Positions 31,748 to 40,485 of a stretch of DNA of 64,000 nt are shown in pieces. The DNA lies in the NCBI RefSeq assembly GCF_900108335.1, contig NZ_FNVT01000013.1, forward strand, positions 62,001-126,000. The letters run 5' to 3'. This DNA comes from Nonomuraea solani. GTDB lineage: Bacteria > Actinomycetota > Actinomycetes > Streptosporangiales > Streptosporangiaceae. How positions within the stretch are numbered: position 1 is the stretch's first letter; each line of letters opens with the position of its first letter. The position numbers were made by a program, and so were the translations under genes. The notes below the pieces were generated by a model, which saw only the letters and a list, made by a program, of their open reading frames with translations, did not search any database and was not told the DNA's origin.

Positions 31748-32607
31748 TGCTCACGCTCCTGAACGCGCAGGAACAGGAACGTCACCACGATGATGATCAG
31801 GGCCAGCACCGTGGCGATCGCGGAGCCGTACCCGACGTTGCTCTTCTGGAAGAAGTTCAGGTACGAGAAGTACGACGGCACCATCGTCGCGTTGCCGGGC
31901 CCTCCGCGGGTCAGCACGAAGATCGGCCCGAACACCTTCAGCGCGGCGATCGTGCACGTCAGCAGCACCACGAAGATCTCCGGCCGGATCTGCGGGATCG
32001 TGATGTGCCAGAACTTGCGCCACCACGAGGCCCCGTCGATCTCGGCGGCCTCGTAGTAGGAAGGGTCCACCCGCTGCAGCCCGGCCATGAAGATCACGAC
32101 CGGGTAGCCGAGCTGGAACCAGACCATGACCGCCATGACCGTGGCCAGCGCCAGGTCGGGGTCGCCGAGCCAGTCGAGGTCCAGCCCGAAGATCTGGTTG
32201 ACGGCGCCGTACGACGGGTGCAGCATCCAGCCCCACACCACGCCGGCCACCGCCACCGGCAGCACCTGCGGCAGGTAGTACATCGCCCGCAGCGCGGACG
32301 CCGTGCGCGTACCGAACCGCTTGCCGATGTAGTCGAACAGGGCGGCCGCCAGCACGAGGCCGATCGCGGTCGGCACGATGGCCATGGCCACGATCAGGCC
32401 CACGTTGTGCTGGAACGACTGCCAGAACCGCTCGTCCGCCAGCAGCCTGGTGTAGTTGTCGAGCCCGATCCAGCGCGGCGTGCCCACCCCGGACCAGCGG
32501 GTGAAGCTCGCGCCCACATTCATCAGGAACGGCACGACGATGACGGCCAGGAACAACAGCAGACTGGGGACCAGGTAGAGCCAGTATCCCCTCGTGCGCA
32601 CTCTCAT
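31744..32607 (-). CDS. ABC sugar transporter permease (MalF/UgpA-type)
   Basis: 287 residues, starting directly after the SBP stop with no gap. Six helices, from YWLYLVPSLLLFLAVIVVPF to the last LALIIIVVTFLFLRV. The EAA loop reads YEAAEIDGASWWRKFWHITIPQIRP, followed by the typical KVFGPIFVLTRGGPGNAT. It belongs to the same carbohydrate-uptake family as the first importer but to a different subgroup (MalF/UgpA against LplB), so the two importers are not simple duplicates. Confidence 0.93.
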   Translation of the reverse strand: MRVRTRGYWLYLVPSLLLFLAVIVVPFLMNVGASFTRWSGVGTPRWIGLDNYTRLLADERFWQSFQHNVGLIVAMAIVPTAIGLVLAAALFDYIGKRFGTRTASALRAMYYLPQVLPVAVAGVVWGWMLHPSYGAVNQIFGLDLDWLGDPDLALATVMAVMVWFQLGYPVVIFMAGLQRVDPSYYEAAEIDGASWWRKFWHITIPQIRPEIFVVLLTCTIAALKVFGPIFVLTRGGPGNATMVPSYFSYLNFFQKSNVGYGSAIATVLALIIIVVTFLFLRVQEREQ

Positions 32608-33912
32608 TCAGTTGCCAATGTCGGCGAGGTTGTCCTCGTACGGCCCCGCGATCTCGTCCAGCACCTGGGCGGAGGTCTTGCTGCCGTTGATGAGGTTCTG
32701 GATCCCGGCCACCAGCACGTCGTAGTAGCCCGGCGCCGGCCAGTCGGGGTAGAAGGCCAGGCCGTCGGCAGTGGTCAGCTTGTTGAAGGTCTCGATGAGC
32801 TCCTTGCTCTTCGCGTCGGTGATCGCGGCCGGGTCGGCGGCCACGGGGACGCCGCCGGAGTTGGCGAGCAGGTTCTGGACGTCCTTGCTCATCGTGATGT
32901 CGATGAAGTCGTAGGCCAGGTCCTTGTTCTCCGACTTCTCGGGGACGACCCAGATGTTCCCGCTCGAACCGGGCGACATGGTGGCGCCGGGGAACAGGAA
33001 GTGGCCCCACTCGAAGTTCTTGATCTCGGAGGCGAAGCGGCCGTACCACCAGCTTCCACTGATCACGATGGGGAACTCGCCCTTCATGAACGCCACGCCC
33101 ATGTCCTCGGCCTTGAGCCCGCTCGACTTCTTGTCGATGTAGCCCTTCTTCACCCAGTCGGCGAACGTGTCGGCGCCGTAGGTGAACTCGGGGCCGTGGA
33201 AGTCGACCTTGCCCTTGTAGGACTGGAAGGCGTCCAGCCACGGCTTCTGCGCCTTGGTCAGCGCGAGCTGGTAGAAGATCTGCTGCGCCGGGTATTCGGC
33301 GCCGGCGTTGGAGATGGGGGTCACCCCGGCCTTGACGAACGTGTCCATCGCGGCCGTGAACTGCTCGAACGTCGTCGGGACCTCGACCTTGTGCTTGGCG
33401 AACAGGTCCTTGTTGTAGTAGACCATCACGAACTCGCCGTAGTTCGGCACGCCGAACCACTTCCCGCTGCCCATCAGGCCCCGGTCGTCATATTTGGCCG
33501 TGGTCTGCAGGCCGCCCGGCAGCAGCTTGTCCCAGCCCCGCTTGGTGACCTCCTCGCTCATGTCCGTGAGCAGGCCCTGCTTGGACAGCAGCCCGGCCGT
33601 GGCGTTGCCCTTGTTGTACTCCATGAGGTCGGGCGCCTCGTCGGAGTTGAGCACCATGCTGGCCGTCTTCTGGATCTGCTCGAAACTCTTCTCCTCGAAC
33701 TTGACGGTCACGTTCGGGTGCGACGCCTGGAACTTCTTGATCGCCTCGGCCCACGCCTTGCCCATGGCGCTGTCGGCCGACTCGTAGTGCCAGAGCTTCA
33801 GTACGCGTGGTGCGGTGCCGCTTGGGCTGGGGCTTTCCGAACCTCCCGAGCCGCAGGCGGAAAGGGCGAGCGCGGCGGCGGCCAGCACCGCGACGGCTCT
33901 TGACTTGACCAT
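32608..33912 (-). CDS. ABC sugar transporter, lipoprotein substrate-binding protein
   Basis: 434 residues from ATG 33912 behind GGAGGG, 18 nt after the GH31 stop. A lipoprotein signal (AALALSAC-GSGG) and Ser/Pro-rich tether precede a family-1 binding protein (VLKLWHYESADS..., SHPNVTVKFEEKSFEQIQKTASMVLNSDEAPDLMEYNKGN). YYNKDLFAKHKVEVPTTFEQF is typical of oligosaccharide binders. It should deliver the sugar processed by GH31 and GH3 encoded in the same operon. Confidence 0.93.
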   Translation of the reverse strand: MVKSRAVAVLAAAALALSACGSGGSESPSPSGTAPRVLKLWHYESADSAMGKAWAEAIKKFQASHPNVTVKFEEKSFEQIQKTASMVLNSDEAPDLMEYNKGNATAGLLSKQGLLTDMSEEVTKRGWDKLLPGGLQTTAKYDDRGLMGSGKWFGVPNYGEFVMVYYNKDLFAKHKVEVPTTFEQFTAAMDTFVKAGVTPISNAGAEYPAQQIFYQLALTKAQKPWLDAFQSYKGKVDFHGPEFTYGADTFADWVKKGYIDKKSSGLKAEDMGVAFMKGEFPIVISGSWWYGRFASEIKNFEWGHFLFPGATMSPGSSGNIWVVPEKSENKDLAYDFIDITMSKDVQNLLANSGGVPVAADPAAITDAKSKELIETFNKLTTADGLAFYPDWPAPGYYDVLVAGIQNLINGSKTSAQVLDEIAGPYEDNLADIGN

Positions 33913-33930
33913 GATCCCTCCATGGGGGTG

Positions 33931-36228
33931 TTACGAGATGACGGCCCTTGCGGGAGCTCCGGCCACCGGGGCGATCTCGACCCCGGTGACGCGCTTCGGG
34001 CCGGTGACGGCGACGCGCAGCTCGTCGCCGTCCCTGGTGGCGACGGCGACCGTCACGCCGTCCGCGTCGTGGATTTCGACAGTGCGGGTTTCTGGGCCGT
34101 CGCCGCCCCCGAAGGCGACGAGCATGATCTCGGCCGGTACGTCCACCGTGTCCCTCTGCTCCTGGACCGGGATGAGCGCGCCGTACCGGACGAACAGCGG
34201 GATCTGGTCGAGCGGCTTGCCGACCTGGACGTAGCGCGCGCCTTCCAGCACCTCGCCCGTCCAGTAGTCCACCCATCGGCCACTCGGGAGGTACACCTGC
34301 CGGGTGCCCTCGGGCGTGGTCATGGGGGCGACGAGCAGGTCGCGGCCGAGCAGGTACTGCAGGTCGGCCTGCCAGGCCACCGGGTCTTCGGGGTGGTCCA
34401 CGCACAGCGCGCGCATCATCGGCGCGCCGGTGCGCGCGGCCTCGACGGCGGCCGAGTAGAGGTAGGGCATCAGCCGGTAGCGCAGCTTGAGCGCGCTCAC
34501 CGCCTCCGCCTCGACCTCGGGGAACTCCCACGGCTCGCGGGTGGTGGTGCCGTGCAGGCGCAGCAGCGGGGACAGGGCGCCGAACTGGGTCCAGCGGACG
34601 TACAGGTCGTCGGCGGGCCGGCCGGTGAAGCCGCCCGCGTCGTGGCTCCAGAACGGCACGCCGGACAGGCCATGCGCGAGGCCGCCCCTGATCGTGCTGC
34701 CCATGGCGGCGTAGCTGGTGTAGGTGTCGCCGCCCCACTGGGCGCTGTGGCGCTGCCCGCCCAGGTACGACGACCGCGCCCACACCAGGTCGTGGCCGTT
34801 GACCTCGCGGGTGACGGCGGCGACGAGGTCGTTGAACAGCAGGGTGTAGACGTTGTGCAGGTCGATGCCGGTCATGCCGTTGGCGGCCACCGCGTCGGCG
34901 GGCACGCCCTCGGCGAAGTCGGTCTTGAACGCGGCCACGCCCTGGCGCAGCAGCGGGCGCAGCAGGTCCTTGAACCACGCGGCGGCGGCCGGGTCGGTGA
35001 AGTCGACGATGCCGCAGGCGGGGAACGAGCCGTGCCAGCAGTCGGCGACGTACACCTCGCCATCCTGATTTTTCAGGAAATATCCGGCATCGGTGCCTTC
35101 GCGGAACGCGGGGCTCAGGTGGGAGATGTAGGGGTTCATCCACAGGCAGACCTTGAACCCCATCGTGTCCAGCTCGGCCAGCATCGCGCCCGGGTCGGGG
35201 AAGTTCACCGGGTCCCAGCGCAGGTCCGACCAGTGCCCGTCACTCTGCCAGTAGGTGTCGAGGTGCAGCACGTCGCAGGGGATGCCGCGCTCCCTGATCG
35301 TCCGCGCCCTGGCCAGCACCCGCTCCTGGCTGTCCACACAGAACCCGGAGGAGATCCAGGTCCCGAACGCCCACTTGGGCGGTAACGCGGGCCGGCAGGT
35401 CAGCAGGTCGTAACGGTCCAGGATCTCGGGCGGCGTCGGCCCGGCCAGCACGTAGTAGTCCATGACGTCGTCGGGCACCAGGATCTGCACCACGCTGTGC
35501 GTGGACTGGCACACGTCGAACTCGGTGGGCGCGCCGCTGTCGACGAGGATCCCGTACCCCTTGCTGGACAGGTAGAGGGGCACGTTCTTGTACGCCCGCT
35601 GCGACTCGGCCCCGAAGGCGTCGAAGTTCCACATGACGGGCCGCTGGCCGCGCTTGTCCAGCCGGGTGAACGACTCCCCGAACCCGGCGAACGCCTCGTC
35701 GGGGGCGGCGGCGAAGCTCTCGTGATAGGCCACGGGCGTACCGCCGGAACTCGACCGGCCGAACGGCAGCGTGCGCAGCCGGCCGCTGATGTCGGTGTGC
35801 CCCCGGTCCTGCTCGGCGAGCGTGGCGCCGCTCGCGTCGGTGAAGCGCAGGTGCCAGGGCGAGAGGGTGATCTCGGCCCGCAGCGAGCCGGCGTCGATCA
35901 CGATCGGCTCGCCCGGCTCCGCCACGGCACGTGCCCCTGAGTACGTGCCGGGCGTCACCAGGGAGATGGCCCGCTCCGAGCGCGGCCGGGCGGTCGGGTC
36001 CTCCGACAGCCGCACCCGGATGATGCCTTCGCCCGCGACCCCGATCTGCACGACCAGGGTCTCCTCCGCCGAGGTGACCGCCTTCAGCATCACCTCCGCG
36101 CCGTCGGCCGCCACCAGCTCGGCGGCGGTCAGCGCGGACAGGCCCTCTTCGCCTGGCGCGCGGACCGGCAGCTCGGGCGGGTCGGCGACGAAGTACTCGT
36201 GCGCGACCAGTGGGGGGCGATAGGGCAT
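33931..36228 (-). CDS. GH31 alpha-glycosidase, probable alpha-xylosidase
   Basis: 765 residues from ATG 36228, AAGGAG upstream; no signal peptide, so intracellular. After an N-terminal beta-sandwich (to about 250), the barrel carries CDVLHLDTYWQ, KVCLWMNPYIS, the nucleophile segment FKTDFAEG (D437) and the acid/base segment QWGGDTYTSY (D501). KTDF-[GA]-E and WGGD are as in the YicI-type alpha-xylosidases. With the GH74 enzyme in the locus, removal of terminal xylose from xyloglucan oligosaccharides is the best guess; alpha-glucosidase is the alternative. First gene of an operon with SBP, two permeases and GH3, under two putative operators. Confidence 0.92.
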   Translation of the reverse strand: MPYRPPLVAHEYFVADPPELPVRAPGEEGLSALTAAELVAADGAEVMLKAVTSAEETLVVQIGVAGEGIIRVRLSEDPTARPRSERAISLVTPGTYSGARAVAEPGEPIVIDAGSLRAEITLSPWHLRFTDASGATLAEQDRGHTDISGRLRTLPFGRSSSGGTPVAYHESFAAAPDEAFAGFGESFTRLDKRGQRPVMWNFDAFGAESQRAYKNVPLYLSSKGYGILVDSGAPTEFDVCQSTHSVVQILVPDDVMDYYVLAGPTPPEILDRYDLLTCRPALPPKWAFGTWISSGFCVDSQERVLARARTIRERGIPCDVLHLDTYWQSDGHWSDLRWDPVNFPDPGAMLAELDTMGFKVCLWMNPYISHLSPAFREGTDAGYFLKNQDGEVYVADCWHGSFPACGIVDFTDPAAAAWFKDLLRPLLRQGVAAFKTDFAEGVPADAVAANGMTGIDLHNVYTLLFNDLVAAVTREVNGHDLVWARSSYLGGQRHSAQWGGDTYTSYAAMGSTIRGGLAHGLSGVPFWSHDAGGFTGRPADDLYVRWTQFGALSPLLRLHGTTTREPWEFPEVEAEAVSALKLRYRLMPYLYSAAVEAARTGAPMMRALCVDHPEDPVAWQADLQYLLGRDLLVAPMTTPEGTRQVYLPSGRWVDYWTGEVLEGARYVQVGKPLDQIPLFVRYGALIPVQEQRDTVDVPAEIMLVAFGGGDGPETRTVEIHDADGVTVAVATRDGDELRVAVTGPKRVTGVEIAPVAGAPARAVIS

Positions 36229-36267
36229 GGAAGCTCCTTCGAACGCTGCGCCAACTCGTGACTTAGT

Positions 36268-36293
36268 TTGGTGTCCATACCAACAAAGGTCAA
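36268..36293 (-). promoter_or_regulatory. GH31 operon promoter with operator TTGGT-N6-ACCAA, copy 2
   Basis: TTGGTGTCCATACCAA at 36268-36283 matches the element at 15664 in both arms, spacing and flank. On the minus strand TTGACC (complement of 36288-36293) is a good -35 just upstream of it, so a protein bound there would sit in the promoter spacer and repress. Confidence 0.65.
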
Positions 36294-36303
36294 CCATTGA
36301 CGT

Positions 36304-36317
36304 TCGAAGCGCTTCGA
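36304..36317. promoter_or_regulatory. LacI-type operator upstream of the GH31 operon
   Basis: TCGAAGCGCTTCGA is identical to the core of the palindrome before the first GH3 gene. It is 76 nt upstream of the GH31 start and just upstream of the likely -35, in the narrow gap before the class-V enzyme stop (36322). Confidence 0.75.
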
Positions 36318-36321
36318 GTGC

Positions 36322-37551
36322 TCAGCGGGCCGCCAGTTCGGCCACCGCCGCCGCCACGACCTCCACCTCCTCCTCGGTGTTGTAGTAGTGGGGCGACAGC
36401 CGCAGGCACCACTCCACGTCCTTGTCGCCGAAGTCGAAGACCGCGAACTCGCGCAGGCTGAGCGCCGAGTTGATCTTCCGGTCGTCCATGGCCCGCTTGA
36501 ACGGCCGCGGCTCCCAGCCCTCGATCGCGAACGTGACCAGCGCGGCCGGCTCGGGCCCCCGGTCGAGCAGGCGGACGCCCTTGACGCCGGCCAGGCGGTC
36601 GCGGAGGAGCGCGCCCAGGGCGGGTGTGCGCTTCGCGACCGGCTCCAGGCCGACCTCCAGCGCGTAGCGGGCGGCCGCCGCCGAGCCGAGCAGGGTCGCG
36701 TACGGGAACTCCCACTCCTCGAACCTGGCCGCCGTCTCGACCGGGCGGTAGCGGTCCGGCGCGGTCCAGCGGGCGCCGTACATGTCGATGAACAGCGGCT
36801 CGTAGCCCTCGCGCAGGATGCGGTCGGAGACGTACAGGAAGCCCGAGCCGCGCGGGCCGCGCAGGAACTTGCGGCAGGTGGCGGTGAGCAGGTCGCAGCC
36901 GATCGCCTCGACGTCGATCGGGTACTGCCCGACGGACTGGCAGGCGTCCACGAGGTAGATCAGGCTCTGCTCCCTGCAGTGCGCGCCGATCTCGGCCACC
37001 GGCTGGACGAGCCCGGAGTTCGTGGGCACGTGCGTGACGGCGACCAGGCGCGGGCGCAGCTTGCGCATGAGCGCCGCCATGGCCTCGACGTCCACGCCGG
37101 TGCCGTCGGGATGGTCGGGGGCGTGCACCACCTCGACGCCGAACCGGTCGCGCAGGGAGATGAACGCGATCTGGTTGGAGATGAAGTCGTTGCGGGTGGT
37201 GAGGATGACGTCGCCGCGCTCGAACGGGATGGCCGACAGCGCCTTGCTGTAGGCGTGCGTGGCGCTGCCGGCGAACGCGATGTTCTCCGGTCTGGCGCCG
37301 ATCAGCTCGGCGATGGCGGTGTAGAAGCCGGCGACCTCCTTCTCCCGGGCCGCCGCGGCCTCGTAGCCGCCGATGTTCGCCTCCAGTTCGAGCTGGTCGA
37401 GCATCGTCCGCAGCACCGGCCGGGCGAGCAGGCCGGCGCCCGCGTTGTTGAAGTGAACGACCGACGCGCAGCCGGGCGTGTCCGCCCGCAGTGCCGCGAC
37501 GTCGAGAAGCGTTTCCGCGCTCGGAATAAAAGCGCTACTCTGATCTCTCAT
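36322..37551 (-). CDS. Class-V aminotransferase-fold PLP enzyme
   Basis: 409 residues from ATG 37551. Class-V fold: VVHFNNAGAGLLARPVL start, NIAFAGSATHAYSKALSAIPF, VAVTHVPTNSGLVQPVAEIG, LVDACQSVGQYPIDVEAIGCD with the PLP-binding Asp, and TATCRKFLRGPRGSGFLYV with the Schiff-base Lys. Relatives include cysteine desulfurases, kynureninases and EgtE-like lyases; the substrate is undefined. No other start codon precedes the conserved region. The ATG overlaps by 2 nt the ATG of the divergent MocR gene, so both messages must be leaderless or nearly so. Confidence 0.88.
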   Translation of the reverse strand: MRDQSSAFIPSAETLLDVAALRADTPGCASVVHFNNAGAGLLARPVLRTMLDQLELEANIGGYEAAAAREKEVAGFYTAIAELIGARPENIAFAGSATHAYSKALSAIPFERGDVILTTRNDFISNQIAFISLRDRFGVEVVHAPDHPDGTGVDVEAMAALMRKLRPRLVAVTHVPTNSGLVQPVAEIGAHCREQSLIYLVDACQSVGQYPIDVEAIGCDLLTATCRKFLRGPRGSGFLYVSDRILREGYEPLFIDMYGARWTAPDRYRPVETAARFEEWEFPYATLLGSAAAARYALEVGLEPVAKRTPALGALLRDRLAGVKGVRLLDRGPEPAALVTFAIEGWEPRPFKRAMDDRKINSALSLREFAVFDFGDKDVEWCLRLSPHYYNTEEEVEVVAAAVAELAAR

Positions 37552-37582
37552 GTACGAGAGTAGCAGTGCGGAAACGCTTCTC
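37504..37582. promoter_or_regulatory. Nested inverted repeats over overlapping divergent start codons
   Basis: GAGAAGCGTTTCCGC (37504-37518) is exactly repeated inverted at 37568-37582; inside it GCTACTCT (37534-37541) is repeated inverted at 37557-37564. TACTCT in the inner arms fits a TANNNT -10 on each strand, 8 and 5 nt before the two start codons (plus ATG 37550-37552, minus ATG 37551-37549). The outer arms fall inside both coding sequences and encode SAETLL in each protein. Confidence 0.75.
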
Positions 37583-38968
37583 ACCAGCCTGCGGTCCGAG
37601 GTCGCTGGGCTGGCACCGGGCGCCCGCCTGCCCACCAGCCGCGACCTCGTACGCCGCCACGGCGTGAGCCCGGTGACCGTGGCCCGCGCCTTCGCCGCCC
37701 TGGCCGCCGAGGGCCTGGTCGTGACCCGCCCGGGCAGCGGCACCTACGTGGCGCCCCGCCGCGCGCGCGAGGACGACGCACCCGGCGACACCTCCTGGCA
37801 GGCGGTCACCCTCGCCGACACCCGCCGGCCCGCCCCGCCCGTGGAGAACGCCCTTCCGGAGGCCCCTGCCGGCTCGATCTCGCTGGCGGGCGGCTACCCG
37901 CACCCGTCGCTCCAGCCCGGCAAGGCCCTGGCCGCCGCGCTGGCCAGGGCCGCCCGCCGCCCGGACGCCTGGGACCGGGCACCGGTGGCGGGGCTGCCGC
38001 CGCTGCGCGCCCTCTTCGCCAGGATGGCGGGCAGCGACGGCGGTGCCGGCGCGCTGGGGCCGGACGACGTGCTCGTCACGGACGGCGGCCAGGGCGCGCT
38101 GTCGCTGCTCTTCCGTGCGCTCGCCGCGCCGGGCGCGCCCGTCCTGGTGGAGTCGCCGACCTATCCGGGAGCGCTGTCGGCGGCGCGGGCGGCCGGGCTG
38201 CGGCCGGTCCCGGTGCCGATGGACGGCGACGGGATCCGTCCCGACCTGCTGGCCGACGCGTTCGCCATGACCGGAGCCCGCCTGCTCTACTGCCAGCCGT
38301 CCTGCCACAACCCGACCGGCACGGTGCTCGCCCCGGAGCGGCGCGGCCAGATCGTGGACGTGGCCCGCGCGGCGGGGGCGTTCCTGATCGAGGACGACTA
38401 CGCCCGCCACCTGGGGCACGGCCGCCCGCTCCCCCGCCCGCTGATCGCCGGCGACCGCGACGGCACGGTGGTGCACCTCGCCACGCTGACCAAACCCAGC
38501 TCGCCGAGCCTGCGCATCGGCGCCGTGGTCGCGCGCGGCCCGGTGCTGCGCCGGCTGCGCGACCTGCGTTTCGTGGACGGTTTCTTCACCGCCCGCCCGC
38601 TCCAGGAGGCGGCGGTGGAACTGCTCAGCTCACCGGCCTGGGACCGCCACCTGCGGACGCTGTCCACGGCCCTGCGCGACCGCTGCGCGGCGCTGGCCGG
38701 CGCGCTGGCCGAGGAGTTGCCCGGCTGGCGGCTCGCCCGCCGCCCGTCGTCCGGCCTGCACCTGTGGGTGGAGCTGCCGGCCGGGCTCCAGGACACGGCC
38801 GTGGCGGACGCGGCCAGGGCGGCGGGCGTGCTCGTCAACGCGGGCAGCCGCTATTTCCCCGCCGAACCGGCCGCCGGCTGCCTGCGCCTGAGCTTCGCCG
38901 CCGCCGCGAACGTGGCAGAACTCCGCGAGGGAGTGCGCCGCCTCAGATCGACACTCCGGGCTGCATGA
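37550..38968 (+). CDS. MocR-type regulator (GntR winged helix fused to aminotransferase-like domain)
   Basis: 472 residues from ATG 37550. The N-terminal GntR-type winged helix is SLRSEVAGLAPGARLPTSRDLVRRHGVSPVTVARAFAALAAEGLVVTRPGSGTYVA. A linker of about 40 residues joins a fold-type-I aminotransferase-like domain with ADAFAMTGARLLYCQPSCHNPTG, EDDYARHLGHGR and the lysine segment VVHLATLTKPSSPSLRIGAVVA. MocR proteins bind PLP or its adducts and usually control an adjacent PLP-related gene in the divergent position, here the class-V enzyme. Confidence 0.92.
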   Translation: MYESSSAETLLTSLRSEVAGLAPGARLPTSRDLVRRHGVSPVTVARAFAALAAEGLVVTRPGSGTYVAPRRAREDDAPGDTSWQAVTLADTRRPAPPVENALPEAPAGSISLAGGYPHPSLQPGKALAAALARAARRPDAWDRAPVAGLPPLRALFARMAGSDGGAGALGPDDVLVTDGGQGALSLLFRALAAPGAPVLVESPTYPGALSAARAAGLRPVPVPMDGDGIRPDLLADAFAMTGARLLYCQPSCHNPTGTVLAPERRGQIVDVARAAGAFLIEDDYARHLGHGRPLPRPLIAGDRDGTVVHLATLTKPSSPSLRIGAVVARGPVLRRLRDLRFVDGFFTARPLQEAAVELLSSPAWDRHLRTLSTALRDRCAALAGALAEELPGWRLARRPSSGLHLWVELPAGLQDTAVADAARAAGVLVNAGSRYFPAEPAAGCLRLSFAAAANVAELREGVRRLRSTLRAA

Positions 38969-40331
38969 GCCGCCGGGCGGCCTCGGTGATCGAGCCCGAC
39001 AGCGACGGATAGACCGCGAACGTGTGCGCGAGCTGGTCGACCGTCAGCCGCTGCTGCACGGCCACCGACACGGCCAGGATCAGCTCGGAGGCGCGCGGCG
39101 CCACCACGACCCCGCCCAGCACGATGCCGGTGTGCGGACGGCAGAACAGCTTCACGAACCCGTCGTTGAACCCCTGCATCTTGGCCCGGGCGTTGGTGGC
39201 CAGCGGCAGCTTGACCACGTTGGCCTCGATCTCGCCCGCCTCGATCGCGCGCTGGGCGACGCCCACGGCCGCGATCTCGGGGTCGGTGAAGATGTTGGAG
39301 GCCACCGTGGCCAGCCGCAGCGGCTGCACGGCCTCGCCGAGCGCGTGCCATACCGCGATCCGGCCCTGCATGGCGGCCACCGAGGCCAGCATCAGCACGC
39401 CGGTGCAGTCGCCGGCCGCGTAGACGCCCGGCGCCGATGTGCGCGAGACCTTGTCGACCTTGATGAATCCGCCCCGGTCGAGCTGCACCCCGGCCTCCTC
39501 CAGGCCGATGCCGGAGGTGTTGGGGATCATGCCGACGGTCATCAGCGCGTGCGAGCCCTCGGCCGTGCGCCCGTCCTCCAGCGTGACGACCACCCCGTCG
39601 GCGGTCCGCTTCACGGACGCGGCCCGGGAGCGCCCCATGACGTTCATCCCGCGCCGCCGGTAGACCTCTTCCAGCACCTCGGCGCCGTCGGCGTCCTCGT
39701 TGGGCATCATCCGGTCGCGGCTGGAGACCAGCGTGACCTCGGCGCCGAGCGAACGGTAGGCGCCCGCGAACTCGGCCCCGGTCACTCCGGACCCGACCAC
39801 GATCAGGTGCTCGGGCAGCTCTTCGAGGTCGTAGAGCTGGCGCCAGTTGAGAATGCGCTCCCCGTCGGGCTCGGCCCCCGGCAGCACGCGCGGCGTCGCC
39901 CCGGTGGCCACGAGCACGACGTCGGCCCTGATGGTCCGGTCGCCCGCCCGCACGACCTGCGGGTCGACCAGCCGCCCGCGCGCCCTGACGATCTCGACGC
40001 CCTCGGCCTCGACCCGGGTCGCGATGTCGGCGGACTGCGCCTGGGCCAGCTCCTTGACACGTTTGTTGACCAGCGGCAGATCCACGCCGACCACCCCGGC
40101 GTCGCCGTCGGGCCCGCCGGAGAAGGCCACGCCCAGCGAGGACGCGTCGAGCAGGGCCTGCTTACGGACGGAGGTCGCGATCAGCGTCTTGGAGGGGACG
40201 CAGTCGGTCAGGACACAAGCACCCCCCGGGCCGTCCTGCTCGACCATCGTGACTTGCGCGCCTAGCTGAGCGGCCACCAGCGCCGACTCGTAGCCGCCTG
40301 GTCCGCCACCGATGATCACGATCCTCGTCAC
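38943..40331 (-). CDS. NAD(P)H-dependent quinone/disulfide flavoprotein (LpdA-like)
   Basis: 462 residues from GTG 40331, just before the FAD-binding loop IVIIGGGPGGYES. The redox pair is CVLTDC, followed by VPSKT; the NAD-binding loop is IVVGSGVTGAEFA and the second FAD motif GVYAAGDCTG. The dimerisation domain lacks the HPTxxE catalytic pair of lipoamide dehydrogenase: the equivalent segment is YPSLSGS. This matches actinobacterial LpdA (Rv3303c-like) quinone reductases rather than E3 enzymes. Its 3' end overlaps the convergent MocR gene by 26 bp. Confidence 0.88.
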   Translation of the reverse strand: MTRIVIIGGGPGGYESALVAAQLGAQVTMVEQDGPGGACVLTDCVPSKTLIATSVRKQALLDASSLGVAFSGGPDGDAGVVGVDLPLVNKRVKELAQAQSADIATRVEAEGVEIVRARGRLVDPQVVRAGDRTIRADVVLVATGATPRVLPGAEPDGERILNWRQLYDLEELPEHLIVVGSGVTGAEFAGAYRSLGAEVTLVSSRDRMMPNEDADGAEVLEEVYRRRGMNVMGRSRAASVKRTADGVVVTLEDGRTAEGSHALMTVGMIPNTSGIGLEEAGVQLDRGGFIKVDKVSRTSAPGVYAAGDCTGVLMLASVAAMQGRIAVWHALGEAVQPLRLATVASNIFTDPEIAAVGVAQRAIEAGEIEANVVKLPLATNARAKMQGFNDGFVKLFCRPHTGIVLGGVVVAPRASELILAVSVAVQQRLTVDQLAHTFAVYPSLSGSITEAARRLMQPGVSI

Positions 40332-40485
40332 ATCACCTATTGTCCCGCACGACGTGGACGAAGCTGCAACGGGGCCGGGACACGACCTTCTCCCGCCCGA
40401 TTCCGATGGTCCGACCGAGCTGTTCAGCGTGACAGGATGGCGCGGTAGCTGGATGACGTGAAGCACCCGGCGAGAGGGGTGGACC

